64,000 nucleotides of DNA, from assembly GCF_003384035.1 (NCBI RefSeq), contig NZ_QQAK01000009.1, positions 124,001 through 188,000 of the forward strand, written 5' to 3'. This DNA comes from Sporosarcina sp. BI001-red. GTDB taxonomy: Bacteria > Bacillota > Bacilli > Bacillales_A > Planococcaceae. Positions 50,214 through 59,332 of this stretch are shown here, piece by piece. The notes under the pieces are model-generated. The model was given only the letters and a program-made list of their open reading frames with translations, did no database searches and was not told the origin of the DNA. The number at the start of each line of letters is the position of its first letter. Within the stretch, counting starts at the first letter, position 1. The position numbers were made by a program, and so were the translations under genes.

Positions 50214-50331
50214 ATCCAGCTTCGGTGGCCAGAGGCTCGGGGTCGCTTCGGAATATGAAAACAGGACAAAAAGCGTCCTGTTGTTCAATTCCTCCAGCGC
50301 CCGTCGCCTCTACCCGGCCACCTGCGCTTTT
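50214..50331 (+). repeat. Tandem structured repeat, unit 4 (type A)
   Basis: The copy of unit 1 in the second 371-bp block; I count one difference (CTCC to TTCC before the outer stem). Confidence 0.9.
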
Positions 50332-50337
50332 CTTATA

Positions 50338-50455
50338 ATCCAGCTCCGGTGGCCAAAGGCTCGGGGTCGCTTCGGAATATGACAACAGGACAAAAAGCGT
50401 CCTGTTGTTCAATTCCTCCAGCGCTTGTCGCCTCTACCCGGCCACCTGCGCTTTT
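50338..50455 (+). repeat. Tandem structured repeat, unit 5 (type A)
   Basis: The copy of unit 2 with four differences (AGAGGC to AAAGGC, GAAAAC to GACAAC, GCCCG to GCTTG). One breaks a pair of the second stem; two turn G-C pairs into G-T pairs. A second TATAAT lies at 50334-50339. Confidence 0.9.
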
Positions 50456-50461
50456 CTCTTA

Positions 50462-50579
50462 ATCCAGCTGCGGCAGCCAGGGGCTCGGGGTTGCTTCAGA
50501 GAAACCGACAAGGTAAAGAGCACCTTGACGGTTTCTCCTCCAGCACCCGTCGCCCCTAACCAGGCTGCCTGCGCTTTTT
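50462..50579 (+). repeat. Tandem structured repeat, unit 6 (type B)
   Basis: The copy of unit 3 with one difference (CTCC to CTGC). It ends seven bases before the AAAGGAGGTGA ribosome site of acpP. Confidence 0.9.
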
Positions 50580-50602
50580 ACTTTGAAAGGAGGTGAAATA
50601 CA

Positions 50603-50839
50603 GTGGCTACAGTCTTAGAGCGTGTTACAAAGGTAGTTGTCGACCGTTTGGGAGTCGATGAAAGTGAAGTGAAACCAGAAGCTTCTTTCACTGATGATCT
50701 TGGTGCAGACTCATTGGATGTTGTTGAATTAGTTATGGAACTAGAAGACGAATTCGACATGGAAATTTCTGATGATGATGCTGAAAAGATCAGTACAGTT
50801 GGAAGTGCTGTCTCATATATCGAAGAAAAAACTAAATGA
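50603..50839 (+). CDS. acpP: Acyl carrier protein
   Basis: A 78-residue acidic carrier for fatty acid synthesis. The phosphopantetheine Ser lies in [16 protein letters not shown] at about residue 38. The start is GTG with a very strong site, AAAGGAGGTGA, six bases upstream. No promoter fits in the 23 bases between the repeat array and the start, so its mRNA must begin within or before the array. A terminator follows. Confidence 0.97.
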   Translation: MATVLERVTKVVVDRLGVDESEVKPEASFTDDLGADSLDVVELVMELEDEFDMEISDDDAEKISTVGSAVSYIEEKTK

Positions 50840-50849
50840 GTTTAGCGCA

Positions 50850-50884
50850 GAGACTCTTTCGACCTTTCAAAAAGGTCGGGAGTG
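50850..50884 (+). terminator. Intrinsic terminator after acpP
   Basis: GAGAC and GTCTC enclose CGACCTT with AAGGTCG, followed by four T. Confidence 0.85.
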
Positions 50885-50897
50885 TCTCTTTTCCATT

Positions 50898-50926
50898 TTG
50901 CACTACGCTAGCAGACAGGGTAGAAT
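50898..50926 (+). promoter_or_regulatory. Candidate sigma-A promoter of rnc-smc-ftsY
   Basis: TTGCAC (50898-50903) and TAGAAT (50921-50926) with a 17-bp spacer lie about 36 bp before rnc. Confidence 0.62.
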
Positions 50927-50962
50927 AAAGAAGAACTTGTTATAGAAGGGCGGATTTAATGA

Positions 50963-51730
50963 ATGACAACGAATAAAAAAGTAAACGATAAGCCGGCGAA
51001 GACCGTGTTACCAGTAGCGGTCCGGAAAAAGTTTGAGGAACTGCAAGAGCGACTTGAAGTGCGCTTTGAGAATGTATTCTTGCTGTACAATGCATTTACC
51101 CATTCATCTTATGTAAATGAGCATCGGGGTAAGAAATACTCGGACAATGAACGGTTGGAGTTTTTAGGAGATGCCGTCCTTGAACTGGCTGTGTCACAAT
51201 ATTTATTTGCAACTGAACCGAACAAAAGTGAAGGAGAACTAACGAAATTGCGGGCCGCTATAGTTTGTGAACCGTCTCTTGTGACATTCTCTACCGAACT
51301 TAACTTTGGAGAGTATATCCTTTTAGGAAAAGGCGAGGAGTTGACTGGTGGACGAACACGACCTGCCCTACTAGCAGATGTGTTTGAAGCATTCATCGGA
51401 GCCCTATATCTTGATCAAGGATTTGATGTGTCAATTGATTTTCTAGAACGTACGGTATTCCCGAAAATTGGACTTGGAGCTTTTTCGCATGTGATGGATT
51501 ACAAAAGCCGATTACAAGAAATTGTCCAGCAGACAAATCATGGACAGCTTAATTATCGGATTGTAGAAGAATCAGGTCCTGCACATGCGAAAAAGTTTCT
51601 CACATACGTTCAACTTGGAGACAAAAAAATAGGTGAAGGTATCGGGAGATCGAAAAAAGAAGCAGAACAGGAAGCGGCTCGTCAGGCGATCCAGCAGTTA
51701 CTGGATGAGCATACGAAAGAGGAGAGCTGA
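50963..51730 (+). CDS. rnc: Ribonuclease III
   Basis: A 255-residue double-strand-specific endoribonuclease. The catalytic signature [21 protein letters not shown] lies near residues 54-74, with the second acidic site in [19 protein letters not shown]-terminal dsRNA-binding domain begins near [12 protein letters not shown] and ends in [21 protein letters not shown]. It is the first gene of rnc-smc-ftsY; smc starts two bases after its stop. Confidence 0.97.
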   Translation: MTTNKKVNDKPAKTVLPVAVRKKFEELQERLEVRFENVFLLYNAFTHSSYVNEHRGKKYSDNERLEFLGDAVLELAVSQYLFATEPNKSEGELTKLRAAIVCEPSLVTFSTELNFGEYILLGKGEELTGGRTRPALLADVFEAFIGALYLDQGFDVSIDFLERTVFPKIGLGAFSHVMDYKSRLQEIVQQTNHGQLNYRIVEESGPAHAKKFLTYVQLGDKKIGEGIGRSKKEAEQEAARQAIQQLLDEHTKEES

Positions 51731-51732
51731 AC

Positions 51733-54700
51733 GTGTTTTTAAAACGTCTTGAAATTATTGGATTTAAATCATTTGCCGAAAAAGTATCTATTGAATTTGT
51801 GCCAGGTGTCACAGCTGTTGTTGGACCAAATGGAAGCGGCAAAAGTAATATCATCGATGCTATTCGATGGGTACTAGGGGAGCAATCTGCCAAATCGCTG
51901 CGAGGAGCGAAAATGCAAGATGTCATTTTTGCTGGCAGTGATTCTAGAAAAGCTTTGAACTTTGCAGAAGTGACATTGATTCTAGACAACACAACAGGTC
52001 TGTTTCCGCTTGATTATACTGAAATCAGTGTAAGTAGAAGGGTCTTCCGGTCAGGCGAAAGTTCGTTTCAACTGAATGGGCAGGCATGTCGATTAAAAGA
52101 TATTAACGATGTCTTCGTAGACTCGGGTCTAGGAAAAGAAGCTTTCTCAATCATCTCACAAGGACGAGTTGATGAAATTTTAAATAGTCGACCTGAAGAT
52201 CGGCGAAGCATATTTGACGAAGCTGCTGGTGTTTTGAAGTATCGAATGCGCAAAAAGAAAGCCGAATTCAAGCTTATTGAAACAGACGATAATCTGGATC
52301 GAATTTTAGATATCTTGAAAGAATTGGATGACCGGATGGAACCACTCGCTGCTAATGCTCTCGCTGCTGAACGGCATGGGAAGCTTGTGACTGAACTAAG
52401 AGATTCCGATGTCCGTCTTCTTAACGTTGAAGCATCACAGTTGCAAACGGAACTGTTGAATAACAAGATAGATATGGAAAACAAGTCGAAACATAAAGTA
52501 GAGCTGGAAAAAGAAGCGAATACTGCTGAACAACAGGTCCAACAAGCTAAAGCCTTACTCACTTCACTAGATCAAAAGATATCAGAGCTTCAAGAACAAC
52601 ATGTAATATCAAGCTCTGAAGTTGAAAAGTGGGAAGGTCGACGACTTCTCTCGTTAGAAAAGCAACGAAATGTTAAAGATCGCTCCAAGCGTCTTACAGA
52701 GAATTTGGAAAGCTTGAAGCATACGCTTGGACAACTGGAAGCCAAAAGAACAGAACTCACACAACATAATCATGAAACGGAACTTCAATTATCAAGGAAG
52801 ACGGAAGAAATGACGTCGATTTCTAGAAAGTTGAAACGCTCACTTGCAGAAACTGAACAAGAAATTGAAAATCTAAAATCGACTTATATTGAAGTCCTGA
52901 ACGAAGAAGCCACCGTGCGCAATGAGTTGAAGCATATCGAAGAACGCCTAACAGGTGAGCAGTATTCATCTGAAAAGACAGATAAGCAAACTGAAACGCT
53001 GCGATCCAAACTGGATACACTTCATAAGTTGAGAGAACAGCAGACTGCTGAACTTGAAAAACTTAAGCGAAACATGGAAGAAGTGACGAAACAAGGAGCC
53101 GCGAATCGCACGCAACTTGAAAAAACAGAAACTCAGCTTGAAGAGACAAAAACAATGCATCAGCAAGCTGTTAATAAGCGCTATGAACTTCAAGGAAGAC
53201 TGCGCGCTTTAAAAAGTATGGAAGCTGATTTCTCTGGATTTTATTCAGGTGTTAAAGAAGTACTTGTAGCAAAACAAGCCGGAACACTCCAAGGAATTGA
53301 AGGCGCTGTAGCCGAGTTGATTTCTATTGATAAAAAATATATCAAAGCGGTGGAGACAGCGCTCGGTGGGGCCATGCAACATATCATTGCGACAACGGAG
53401 CGGCATGCAAGAGCTGCCATCGGCTTTCTGAAAAAGAAGAATGCCGGTCGTGCAACATTTTTACCGCTCGATGTGATGAAGGCACGTTTTGTTCCGAAGG
53501 ATGTTTTATCGAAAGTCAATCATCATCCTGACTTCGTTGGAACAGGTGACCAACTTGTAACGGTTCAACCAGCTTATCGAAATGTGACGGCAAATTTACT
53601 AGGGGCTTCCATTGTCGCAAAAACATTGAATGGTGCATCTGAGATCGCTAAACTTTCTGGCTATCGTTTCCGCATTGTCACTCTCGATGGCGACGTTGTG
53701 AATGCGGGGGGCTCGCTTACAGGCGGAGGTTCAAAAGTACAATCGACTGTATTCTCCCGAAAAGCAGAACTGGAAACATTGACGAGCCAACTTGACCAGT
53801 TGAATCATTCAATTGGTGCCGCTGAAGAAAAATTAAGTGCCATCAAACTGACGATTGCTGGTGAAATGCAAAAAACTTCCACTTCTGCGCAATATACGGA
53901 TGAACTTCAGCTTGCGATTACTCGCCTGGACTCAAAACTTCGAGAGACTACCTTTGAGATCCGAACTGCTGAATCTGAACGAAAAACGATTGAAGCTGGA
54001 CGAAAAGGTTCAGAGGACACGCGTAGTTCATTGCTTGAAAAACGAGAGGAACTTCATAAGCAACGTGAACGTTTGTCAGCACAACAAGAAGAAATTCAAA
54101 CTTCTGTTGCTTCTCTGGAACGCCTCGCTGCAGATCGTCGCAACGAAGAGCAGGCGCTTCGAGAGCGCTATAGTGAACTACGTGAGGAAACAGCAATTTT
54201 ACGTGAACAAGTTACCAATCGGTCTTCTCTAGCTACAACAGCAGAACAAGAACTTCAAGATGCAAAACGCAAATATGTTCAAACGGAAGATGAACTTCAA
54301 TTTTTTGCTAGTCAAGAAGAAGGAGAAGTGCTAACCCCTGAAGAAATTGAACAGCGTATAGCTGCAGAGACAACTATCGTTACGGAAGTGAAATCAGAAT
54401 TACTCACTAAACGCACAGAACGGGGTCAGCTTGCGCTCTCTTGTGACGAGCAAGAGGCCTCATTAAAAAAGACTTCTGACAAAATCCGGATTGTCACATC
54501 TGAACTTGGCAATTTGAATGTCGCGTTTTCAAGGAATGAAGTGAAACTGGAGTCTGTTCTTATGCGTTTGTTGGAAGACTATGGACTCCATCCTGATAAT
54601 GAAGTACCTGAAGAGTTTAATGCGACGGAAGTTCGAGCTCGTGTGGAGCAGTTGAAACGAGAGGTAGAATCCTTAGGCCCAGTGAATCCAGGAGCAGTTG

Positions 54701-55296
54701 AAGAGTACAAGGAAGTACTCGAAAGACACACCTTCCTAGCAGACCAGCGAAACGACCTACTTGAAGCAAAAACAACGTTAGAAGAAGCGATGTCCGAAAT
54801 GGATATGGAAATGAAGACGAGATTCATTTCTACATTTGACGCTGTACAACAACGGTTCCGTTCCGTTTTCAAGGAAATGTTTGGTGGTGGTGAAGCGGAC
54901 CTAGTTCTAACAGACCCAGAGAACTTACTTGAAACAGGTGTGGATATCATCGCTCGTCCACCCGGGAAAAAACTACAGAATCTGAGCCTTCTTTCAGGAG
55001 GAGAACGTGCGTTAACTGCAATTACGTTACTGTTTTCCATTATCGAAGTCCGTCCAGTACCATTTTGTATATTGGACGAAGTCGAGGCTGCTTTGGACGA
55101 AGCGAATGTCATTCGTTACAGCCGTTATTTGAAGAAGTTTTCGGAGGATACGCAGTTCATTGTCATTACGCATCGAAAAGGAACGATGGAAGGTGCCGAT
55201 GTCTTGTACGGTATTACAATGCAGGAATCTGGAGTTTCCCGCCTCATTTCCGTAAAAATGTCCGAAGTTCCTGAAACTGTGTTAAGTACACCATAA
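51733..55296 (+). CDS. smc: Chromosome partition protein Smc
   Basis: An 1187-residue SMC ATPase that folds and segregates the chromosome with ScpA and ScpB. Walker A GPNGSGKSNIIDAIRW is near residue 32. Two long coiled coils (about 165-490 and 675-1000) flank a hinge domain (about 520-640). The C-terminal part has the signature LSGGERALTAITLLF and Walker B CILDEVEAALDEAN. The start is GTG after GAGGAGAGC. No frameshift was noticed. Confidence 0.97.
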   Translation: MFLKRLEIIGFKSFAEKVSIEFVPGVTAVVGPNGSGKSNIIDAIRWVLGEQSAKSLRGAKMQDVIFAGSDSRKALNFAEVTLILDNTTGLFPLDYTEISVSRRVFRSGESSFQLNGQACRLKDINDVFVDSGLGKEAFSIISQGRVDEILNSRPEDRRSIFDEAAGVLKYRMRKKKAEFKLIETDDNLDRILDILKELDDRMEPLAANALAAERHGKLVTELRDSDVRLLNVEASQLQTELLNNKIDMENKSKHKVELEKEANTAEQQVQQAKALLTSLDQKISELQEQHVISSSEVEKWEGRRLLSLEKQRNVKDRSKRLTENLESLKHTLGQLEAKRTELTQHNHETELQLSRKTEEMTSISRKLKRSLAETEQEIENLKSTYIEVLNEEATVRNELKHIEERLTGEQYSSEKTDKQTETLRSKLDTLHKLREQQTAELEKLKRNMEEVTKQGAANRTQLEKTETQLEETKTMHQQAVNKRYELQGRLRALKSMEADFSGFYSGVKEVLVAKQAGTLQGIEGAVAELISIDKKYIKAVETALGGAMQHIIATTERHARAAIGFLKKKNAGRATFLPLDVMKARFVPKDVLSKVNHHPDFVGTGDQLVTVQPAYRNVTANLLGASIVAKTLNGASEIAKLSGYRFRIVTLDGDVVNAGGSLTGGGSKVQSTVFSRKAELETLTSQLDQLNHSIGAAEEKLSAIKLTIAGEMQKTSTSAQYTDELQLAITRLDSKLRETTFEIRTAESERKTIEAGRKGSEDTRSSLLEKREELHKQRERLSAQQEEIQTSVASLERLAADRRNEEQALRERYSELREETAILREQVTNRSSLATTAEQELQDAKRKYVQTEDELQFFASQEEGEVLTPEEIEQRIAAETTIVTEVKSELLTKRTERGQLALSCDEQEASLKKTSDKIRIVTSELGNLNVAFSRNEVKLESVLMRLLEDYGLHPDNEVPEEFNATEVRARVEQLKREVESLGPVNPGAVEEYKEVLERHTFLADQRNDLLEAKTTLEEAMSEMDMEMKTRFISTFDAVQQRFRSVFKEMFGGGEADLVLTDPENLLETGVDIIARPPGKKLQNLSLLSGGERALTAITLLFSIIEVRPVPFCILDEVEAALDEANVIRYSRYLKKFSEDTQFIVITHRKGTMEGADVLYGITMQESGVSRLISVKMSEVPETVLSTP

Positions 55297-55319
55297 TTTG
55301 ATAAAGGAATGTGAGAATG

Positions 55320-56327
55320 ATGTCTTTTTTTAAGAAGATGAAAGAGAAAATCACGGGCACGAATGATTCGGTCACTGGTAAATTCAAAGATGGTTTAACT
55401 AAAACGCGCGAATCATTCACATCTAAAGTGAATGATTTGGTAGCCCGCTTCCGTGAAATCGATGAAGAGTTTTTCGAAGAATTGGAAGAGGTATTGCTGC
55501 AAGCAGATGTTGGATTTGAGACAGTGATGGAATTGATTGACCTGCTAAAAGTCGAAGTCCAACGTAAGAATATTAAAGATACAGCTGGGATTCAGACAGT
55601 TATTTCTGAAAAACTCGTTGAAATCTATAATTCTCAAGGTGAAAGTGACAACAGTTTGAATATCCAAGAAGACGGAATTACTGTTCTACTCATGGTAGGA
55701 GTGAACGGAGTAGGAAAGACTACGACAATTGGTAAACTGGCATCTCGTTTGAAAGCTGAAGGAAAGACTGTCATGCTCGCAGCAGGTGATACATTCCGCG
55801 CCGGAGCAATTGACCAACTAGTCGTTTGGGGCGAACGTGCTGGAGTTGAAGTGATTCGCCAGTCCGAAGGTTCAGATCCTGCAGCCGTTATGTTTGACGC
55901 TGTTAATGCTGCAAAAAAACGTAATGTGGATGTACTGATTTGCGATACAGCGGGACGATTACAAAACAAAGTAAACCTGATGAACGAATTGCAAAAAGTA
56001 CATCGCGTTATTGGCCGTGAAATCCCTGGAGCACCTCATGAAGTGCTACTCGCACTTGACGCGACAACAGGTCAAAATGCATTGGTCCAAGCAGAAACGT
56101 TCAAAGAAGCTACAGACGTGACTGGGATTGTTCTTACGAAGCTGGACGGTACTGCAAAAGGTGGAATCGTTCTCGCAATCCGGAACAAGTTGAACATCCC
56201 CGTTAAGTTTGTAGGGCTAGGTGAAGGCATCGATGATTTGCAGCCATTCGACCCAGAGAAATACGTGTACGGCCTTTTTGCGGACGGGTTGGAATTGGAA
56301 GCAGATCAGGAAGCTGAAAAGGAATAA
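55320..56327 (+). CDS. ftsY: Signal recognition particle receptor FtsY
   Basis: A 335-residue SRP GTPase receptor. It has a short amphipathic N-terminal part without the long acidic A domain of enterobacteria, an N domain ([24 protein letters not shown]) and a G domain with [44 protein letters not shown] and GLGEGIDDL. The start [11 protein letters not shown] was chosen by the family N-terminus; an ATG directly before it is equally placed. Confidence 0.96.
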   Translation: MSFFKKMKEKITGTNDSVTGKFKDGLTKTRESFTSKVNDLVARFREIDEEFFEELEEVLLQADVGFETVMELIDLLKVEVQRKNIKDTAGIQTVISEKLVEIYNSQGESDNSLNIQEDGITVLLMVGVNGVGKTTTIGKLASRLKAEGKTVMLAAGDTFRAGAIDQLVVWGERAGVEVIRQSEGSDPAAVMFDAVNAAKKRNVDVLICDTAGRLQNKVNLMNELQKVHRVIGREIPGAPHEVLLALDATTGQNALVQAETFKEATDVTGIVLTKLDGTAKGGIVLAIRNKLNIPVKFVGLGEGIDDLQPFDPEKYVYGLFADGLELEADQEAEKE

Positions 56328-56399
56328 GACAAGTAAAATGCCTTGACGGAGGTTGGAGCAACAGCTACTATTAAGAGAAGGTCTGAGGAGGAATTGTGC

Positions 56400-56732
56400 A
56401 TGCTAGAGAAAACGACACGTGTTAACTTCCTCTTTGATTTTTATCAATCGTTGTTGACGGATAAGCAACGCATTTATATGGAACTGTATTACCTCGATGA
56501 TTTGTCACTAGGCGAAATTGCGGAGGAATACGGAGTGTCCAGACAAGCTGTCTATGATAATGTCCGCAGAACAGAAGCGATGCTCGAAGACTATGAAGCA
56601 AAACTAGGGTTGTTCAATAAATTCCAAGAACGCTCAACGTTAATCGAACAGATCGAACAGCGACTTTCCACAGAAAAAGCGCTGACAGATGAAGTGCAGA
56701 TGCTACTACAGCAAATTAAAGAACACGACTAA
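56400..56732 (+). CDS. ylxM: SRP-associated helix-turn-helix protein YlxM
   Basis: A 110-residue UPF0122 protein. [19 protein letters not shown] opens it, followed by a sigma-70 region-4-like helix-turn-helix ([22 protein letters not shown]). YlxM has been linked to the SRP pathway in streptococci. It lies between ftsY and ffh, the usual location, with GAGGAGG upstream. Confidence 0.94.
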   Translation: MLEKTTRVNFLFDFYQSLLTDKQRIYMELYYLDDLSLGEIAEEYGVSRQAVYDNVRRTEAMLEDYEAKLGLFNKFQERSTLIEQIEQRLSTEKALTDEVQMLLQQIKEHD

Positions 56733-56745
56733 GGAGGCTCTATGC

Positions 56746-58101
56746 ATGGCTTTTGAAGGATTAGCGCAGCGCCTGCAAGGGACGCTTCAAAAAATCACAG
56801 GCAAGGGTAAAATTAGTGAAGCTGATGTAAAAGAAATGATGAGAGAAGTCCGCTTTGCGTTAATTGAAGCGGATGTCAATTTGAAAGTCGTTAAAGAGTT
56901 TGTGAAAACAGTTAGCGAGCGTTCGATCGGTCAAGACGTCATGAAGAGTCTGACACCTGGTCAACAAGTTGTGAAAATTGTAAAAGATGAACTCACAAAG
57001 TTGATGGGGGAAGAGCAAACGGGTATTCAATTTGCTCGGAAGGCACCAACAGTCATTATGATGGTCGGGTTGCAAGGTGCTGGTAAAACAACAACTTCAG
57101 GGAAACTTGCAAATTCCTTACGAAAACGCAATAACAAGTCTCCGTTACTTGTCGCCGCAGATGTGTATCGACCAGCTGCGATCCAGCAACTTGAAACCAT
57201 AGGGAAGCAATTAACGATCCCAGTTTTTTCAATGGGTACGGATGTTTCTCCTGTGGAAATTGTTCGTCAAGCACTTAAAAAGGCAGATGAGGATCATAAT
57301 GACGTTGTTATTATTGATACTGCTGGACGTTTACACATTGATGAAAAACTGATGCAGGAATTGAAAGATATACGAGAACTCTCATCACCTGATGAAGTGT
57401 TCCTCGTTGTCGACTCGATGACCGGTCAAGACGCTGTAAACGTGGCGAAGAACTTTGACGATTCGATTGGTATTACAGGTGTCGCTCTAACAAAACTTGA
57501 TGGCGATACCCGTGGCGGTGCAGCGCTTTCAATTCGTTCCGTTACTCAAAAGCCGATCAAGTATGTCGGTATGGGTGAAAAAATGGATGCGCTTGAGCCG
57601 TTCCACCCTGAACGTATGGCATCTCGAATTCTTGGTATGGGTGATGTCATGTCACTCATCGAAAGAGCCCAAGAAAATGTAGATGAGGACAAAGCGAAAG
57701 AACTCGAACAAAAGCTTCGTACTCAGACATTCACGTTAGATGATTTCCTTGATCAGTTACAGCAAGTGAAACAAATGGGCCCGCTTGATGAAATTTTGAA
57801 AATGATGCCAGGTTTCAATAAAATCAAAGGTCTGGACAATGCCAAAGTTGATGAAAGTCAAATGGGGAAAGTGGAAGCAGTCATCTACTCGATGACAACA
57901 CAAGAGCGCGCTACCCCTGAGATGATTAATGCAAGCCGTAAAAAGAGAATTGCAAAAGGATCAGGGACTTCGATTCAGGAGGTCAACCGATTATTAAAGC
58001 AATTTGAAGAGATGAAAAAAATGATGAAACAAATGACAGGTGCACAGCAACGTGGTAAAAAGAAGATGAAAATGCCTGGAATGGATGCTTTTTTTAAGTA
58101 A
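56746..58101 (+). CDS. ffh: Signal recognition particle protein Ffh
   Basis: A 451-residue SRP54 GTPase. An N domain (MAFEGLAQRLQGTLQKITGKG), a G domain with GLQGAGKTTTSGKLA, DVYRPAAIQQL, DTAGRLHIDE and TKLDGDTRGG, and a Met-rich M domain ending MKKMMKQMTGAQQRGKKKMKMPGM can be seen. It binds SRP RNA and signal peptides. The start was set by AAGGAGGC and the family N-terminus. Confidence 0.97.
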   Translation: MAFEGLAQRLQGTLQKITGKGKISEADVKEMMREVRFALIEADVNLKVVKEFVKTVSERSIGQDVMKSLTPGQQVVKIVKDELTKLMGEEQTGIQFARKAPTVIMMVGLQGAGKTTTSGKLANSLRKRNNKSPLLVAADVYRPAAIQQLETIGKQLTIPVFSMGTDVSPVEIVRQALKKADEDHNDVVIIDTAGRLHIDEKLMQELKDIRELSSPDEVFLVVDSMTGQDAVNVAKNFDDSIGITGVALTKLDGDTRGGAALSIRSVTQKPIKYVGMGEKMDALEPFHPERMASRILGMGDVMSLIERAQENVDEDKAKELEQKLRTQTFTLDDFLDQLQQVKQMGPLDEILKMMPGFNKIKGLDNAKVDESQMGKVEAVIYSMTTQERATPEMINASRKKRIAKGSGTSIQEVNRLLKQFEEMKKMMKQMTGAQQRGKKKMKMPGMDAFFK

Positions 58102-58136
58102 TTCATTGAAAAAAATAAGGTGTTAAGAAAAAACAC

Positions 58137-58165
58137 TTTACAAACAACAAAAAGCTTGATAATAT
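58137..58165 (+). promoter_or_regulatory. Candidate sigma-A promoter of rpsP-khpA
   Basis: TTTACA (58137-58142) with TAATAT (58160-58165), 17 bp apart; TATACT at 58163-58168 with a 20-bp spacer is an alternative. Confidence 0.5.
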
Positions 58166-58203
58166 ACTATCTTGTGTGAAACTATTCGGAGGTGCAACTA
58201 AAA

Positions 58204-58476
58204 ATGTCAGTAAAAATTCGTCTTAAACGTATGGGTGCAAAGAAATCACCTTTCTATCGTATCGTAGTAGCAGATTCACGAGCTCCTCGTGATGGCCGTC
58301 AAATCGAAACAGTTGGAACTTACAACCCGCTTACAAAGCCGGCTGAAGTGAAAATTGATGAAGCAAAAGTTTTGGATTGGATGCAGAAAGGCGCAAAGCC
58401 ATCTGATACAGTTCGTAACTTGTTCTCTGAACAAGGCATCATGGAGAAATTCCATAACGCAAAACTTAGCAAGTAA
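58204..58476 (+). CDS. rpsP: 30S ribosomal protein S16
   Basis: A 90-residue bS16 protein: [32 protein letters not shown], and later [17 protein letters not shown] precedes the ATG; the family N-terminus excludes the in-frame codons upstream. It forms a two-gene unit with khpA. Confidence 0.97.
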   Translation: MSVKIRLKRMGAKKSPFYRIVVADSRAPRDGRQIETVGTYNPLTKPAEVKIDEAKVLDWMQKGAKPSDTVRNLFSEQGIMEKFHNAKLSK

Positions 58477-58491
58477 TCAGGAGGTGCGCTA

Positions 58492-58725
58492 GTGGAGCAG
58501 CTGATTAAGACAATCGTAAAACCGTTAGTCGATTATCCCGAAGCGATTCACATCGAACAGGATGAACAAGCGAATCGGGTTGCCTACAAACTTTCGGTTC
58601 ACCCAGAAGACATGGGGAAGATCATAGGGAAGCAAGGACGTGTCGCAGGTGCGATACGGACAATTGTTACATCAGCTGCAGGCAGCCACCGAGGTAAACG
58701 AGTTTACCTGGATATCGTTGACTAA
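58492..58725 (+). CDS. khpA: KH-domain RNA-binding protein KhpA (YlqC)
   Basis: A 77-residue single-KH protein with the GxxG loop in MGKIIGKQGRVAGAIRTIV. In other Firmicutes KhpA pairs with KhpB/Jag to bind RNA. The start is GTG after AGGAGGTG. In B. subtilis ylqD follows; here a terminator and rimM follow. Confidence 0.93.
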   Translation: MEQLIKTIVKPLVDYPEAIHIEQDEQANRVAYKLSVHPEDMGKIIGKQGRVAGAIRTIVTSAAGSHRGKRVYLDIVD

Positions 58726-58735
58726 CACTGCGTAA

Positions 58736-58763
58736 AGGGAGGAGCCTCGGTTCCTCTCTTTTT
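58736..58763 (+). terminator. Intrinsic terminator after khpA
   Basis: AGGGAGGAGCC and GGTTCCTCTCT pair with two G-T pairs and are followed by TTTTT. Confidence 0.75.
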
Positions 58764-58816
58764 CTATACCACTGAATTCCTCAGCCCTATAAACGAACAA
58801 AGGAAGTGAATGAACC

Positions 58817-59332
58817 ATGCAATGGTATAACGTCGGACAACTCGTCAATACACATGGAGTGCAAGGAGAAGTACGTGTCACACCTCGGACAGACTTCCCA
58901 GAAGAGCGATTCGTAGTCGGTAGTGAACTATCCCTGTTCATGCCAAACGAAACAACACCCATCAAACTTAAAATCTCTGGAACGCGCCGTCACAAAAACT
59001 TCTACTTACTCACTTTTGAAGATCACTACAATCTTAGCCATGTAGAAAAATACAAAACGGGTATGCTAAAAATATCAGAAGAGCAACTTGGTGAACTTGA
59101 AGAGAACGAATTCTATTATCACGAAATCATCGGTTGCGATGTGGTCTCACTTGAAGGAGAAACAATCGGCACTGTTACAGACATATTGGAAACTGGCGCA
59201 AACGACGTTTGGACAGTCACGCCAGCTCAAGGCAAACCGCACTATATTCCCTATATTGAAGATATCGTCAAAGAGATTGATATCGAAAATAAGAAAATCA
59301 CAATTGAAGTCATGGAAGGGCTTCTTTCATGA
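58817..59332 (+). CDS. rimM: Ribosome maturation factor RimM
   Basis: A 171-residue 16S rRNA-processing protein. An N-terminal RimM domain ([18 protein letters not shown]) is followed by a PRC-barrel ([21 protein letters not shown] and [18 protein letters not shown]). AAAGGAAGTG precedes the ATG. Its stop overlaps the trmD start. Confidence 0.95.
   Translation: MQWYNVGQLVNTHGVQGEVRVTPRTDFPEERFVVGSELSLFMPNETTPIKLKISGTRRHKNFYLLTFEDHYNLSHVEKYKTGMLKISEEQLGELEENEFYYHEIIGCDVVSLEGETIGTVTDILETGANDVWTVTPAQGKPHYIPYIEDIVKEIDIENKKITIEVMEGLLS

Noticed and set aside
49843..50584. CRISPR-like tandem array
   Set aside because: The whole ~118-nt unit is repeated; there are no unique spacers, and the units form hairpins with covariation.
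49685..50596. Several open frames on both strands in the fabG-acpP interval
   Set aside because: They consist of the repeat units read in different frames. The repeat lengths are not multiples of three, the same sequence is open in different frames in different copies, and no frame has a ribosome site or family motif.
54579..55112. 177-codon open frame on the - strand within smc
   Set aside because: It is antisense to the conserved C-terminal ATPase domain of smc, has no recognisable product and no start signal.
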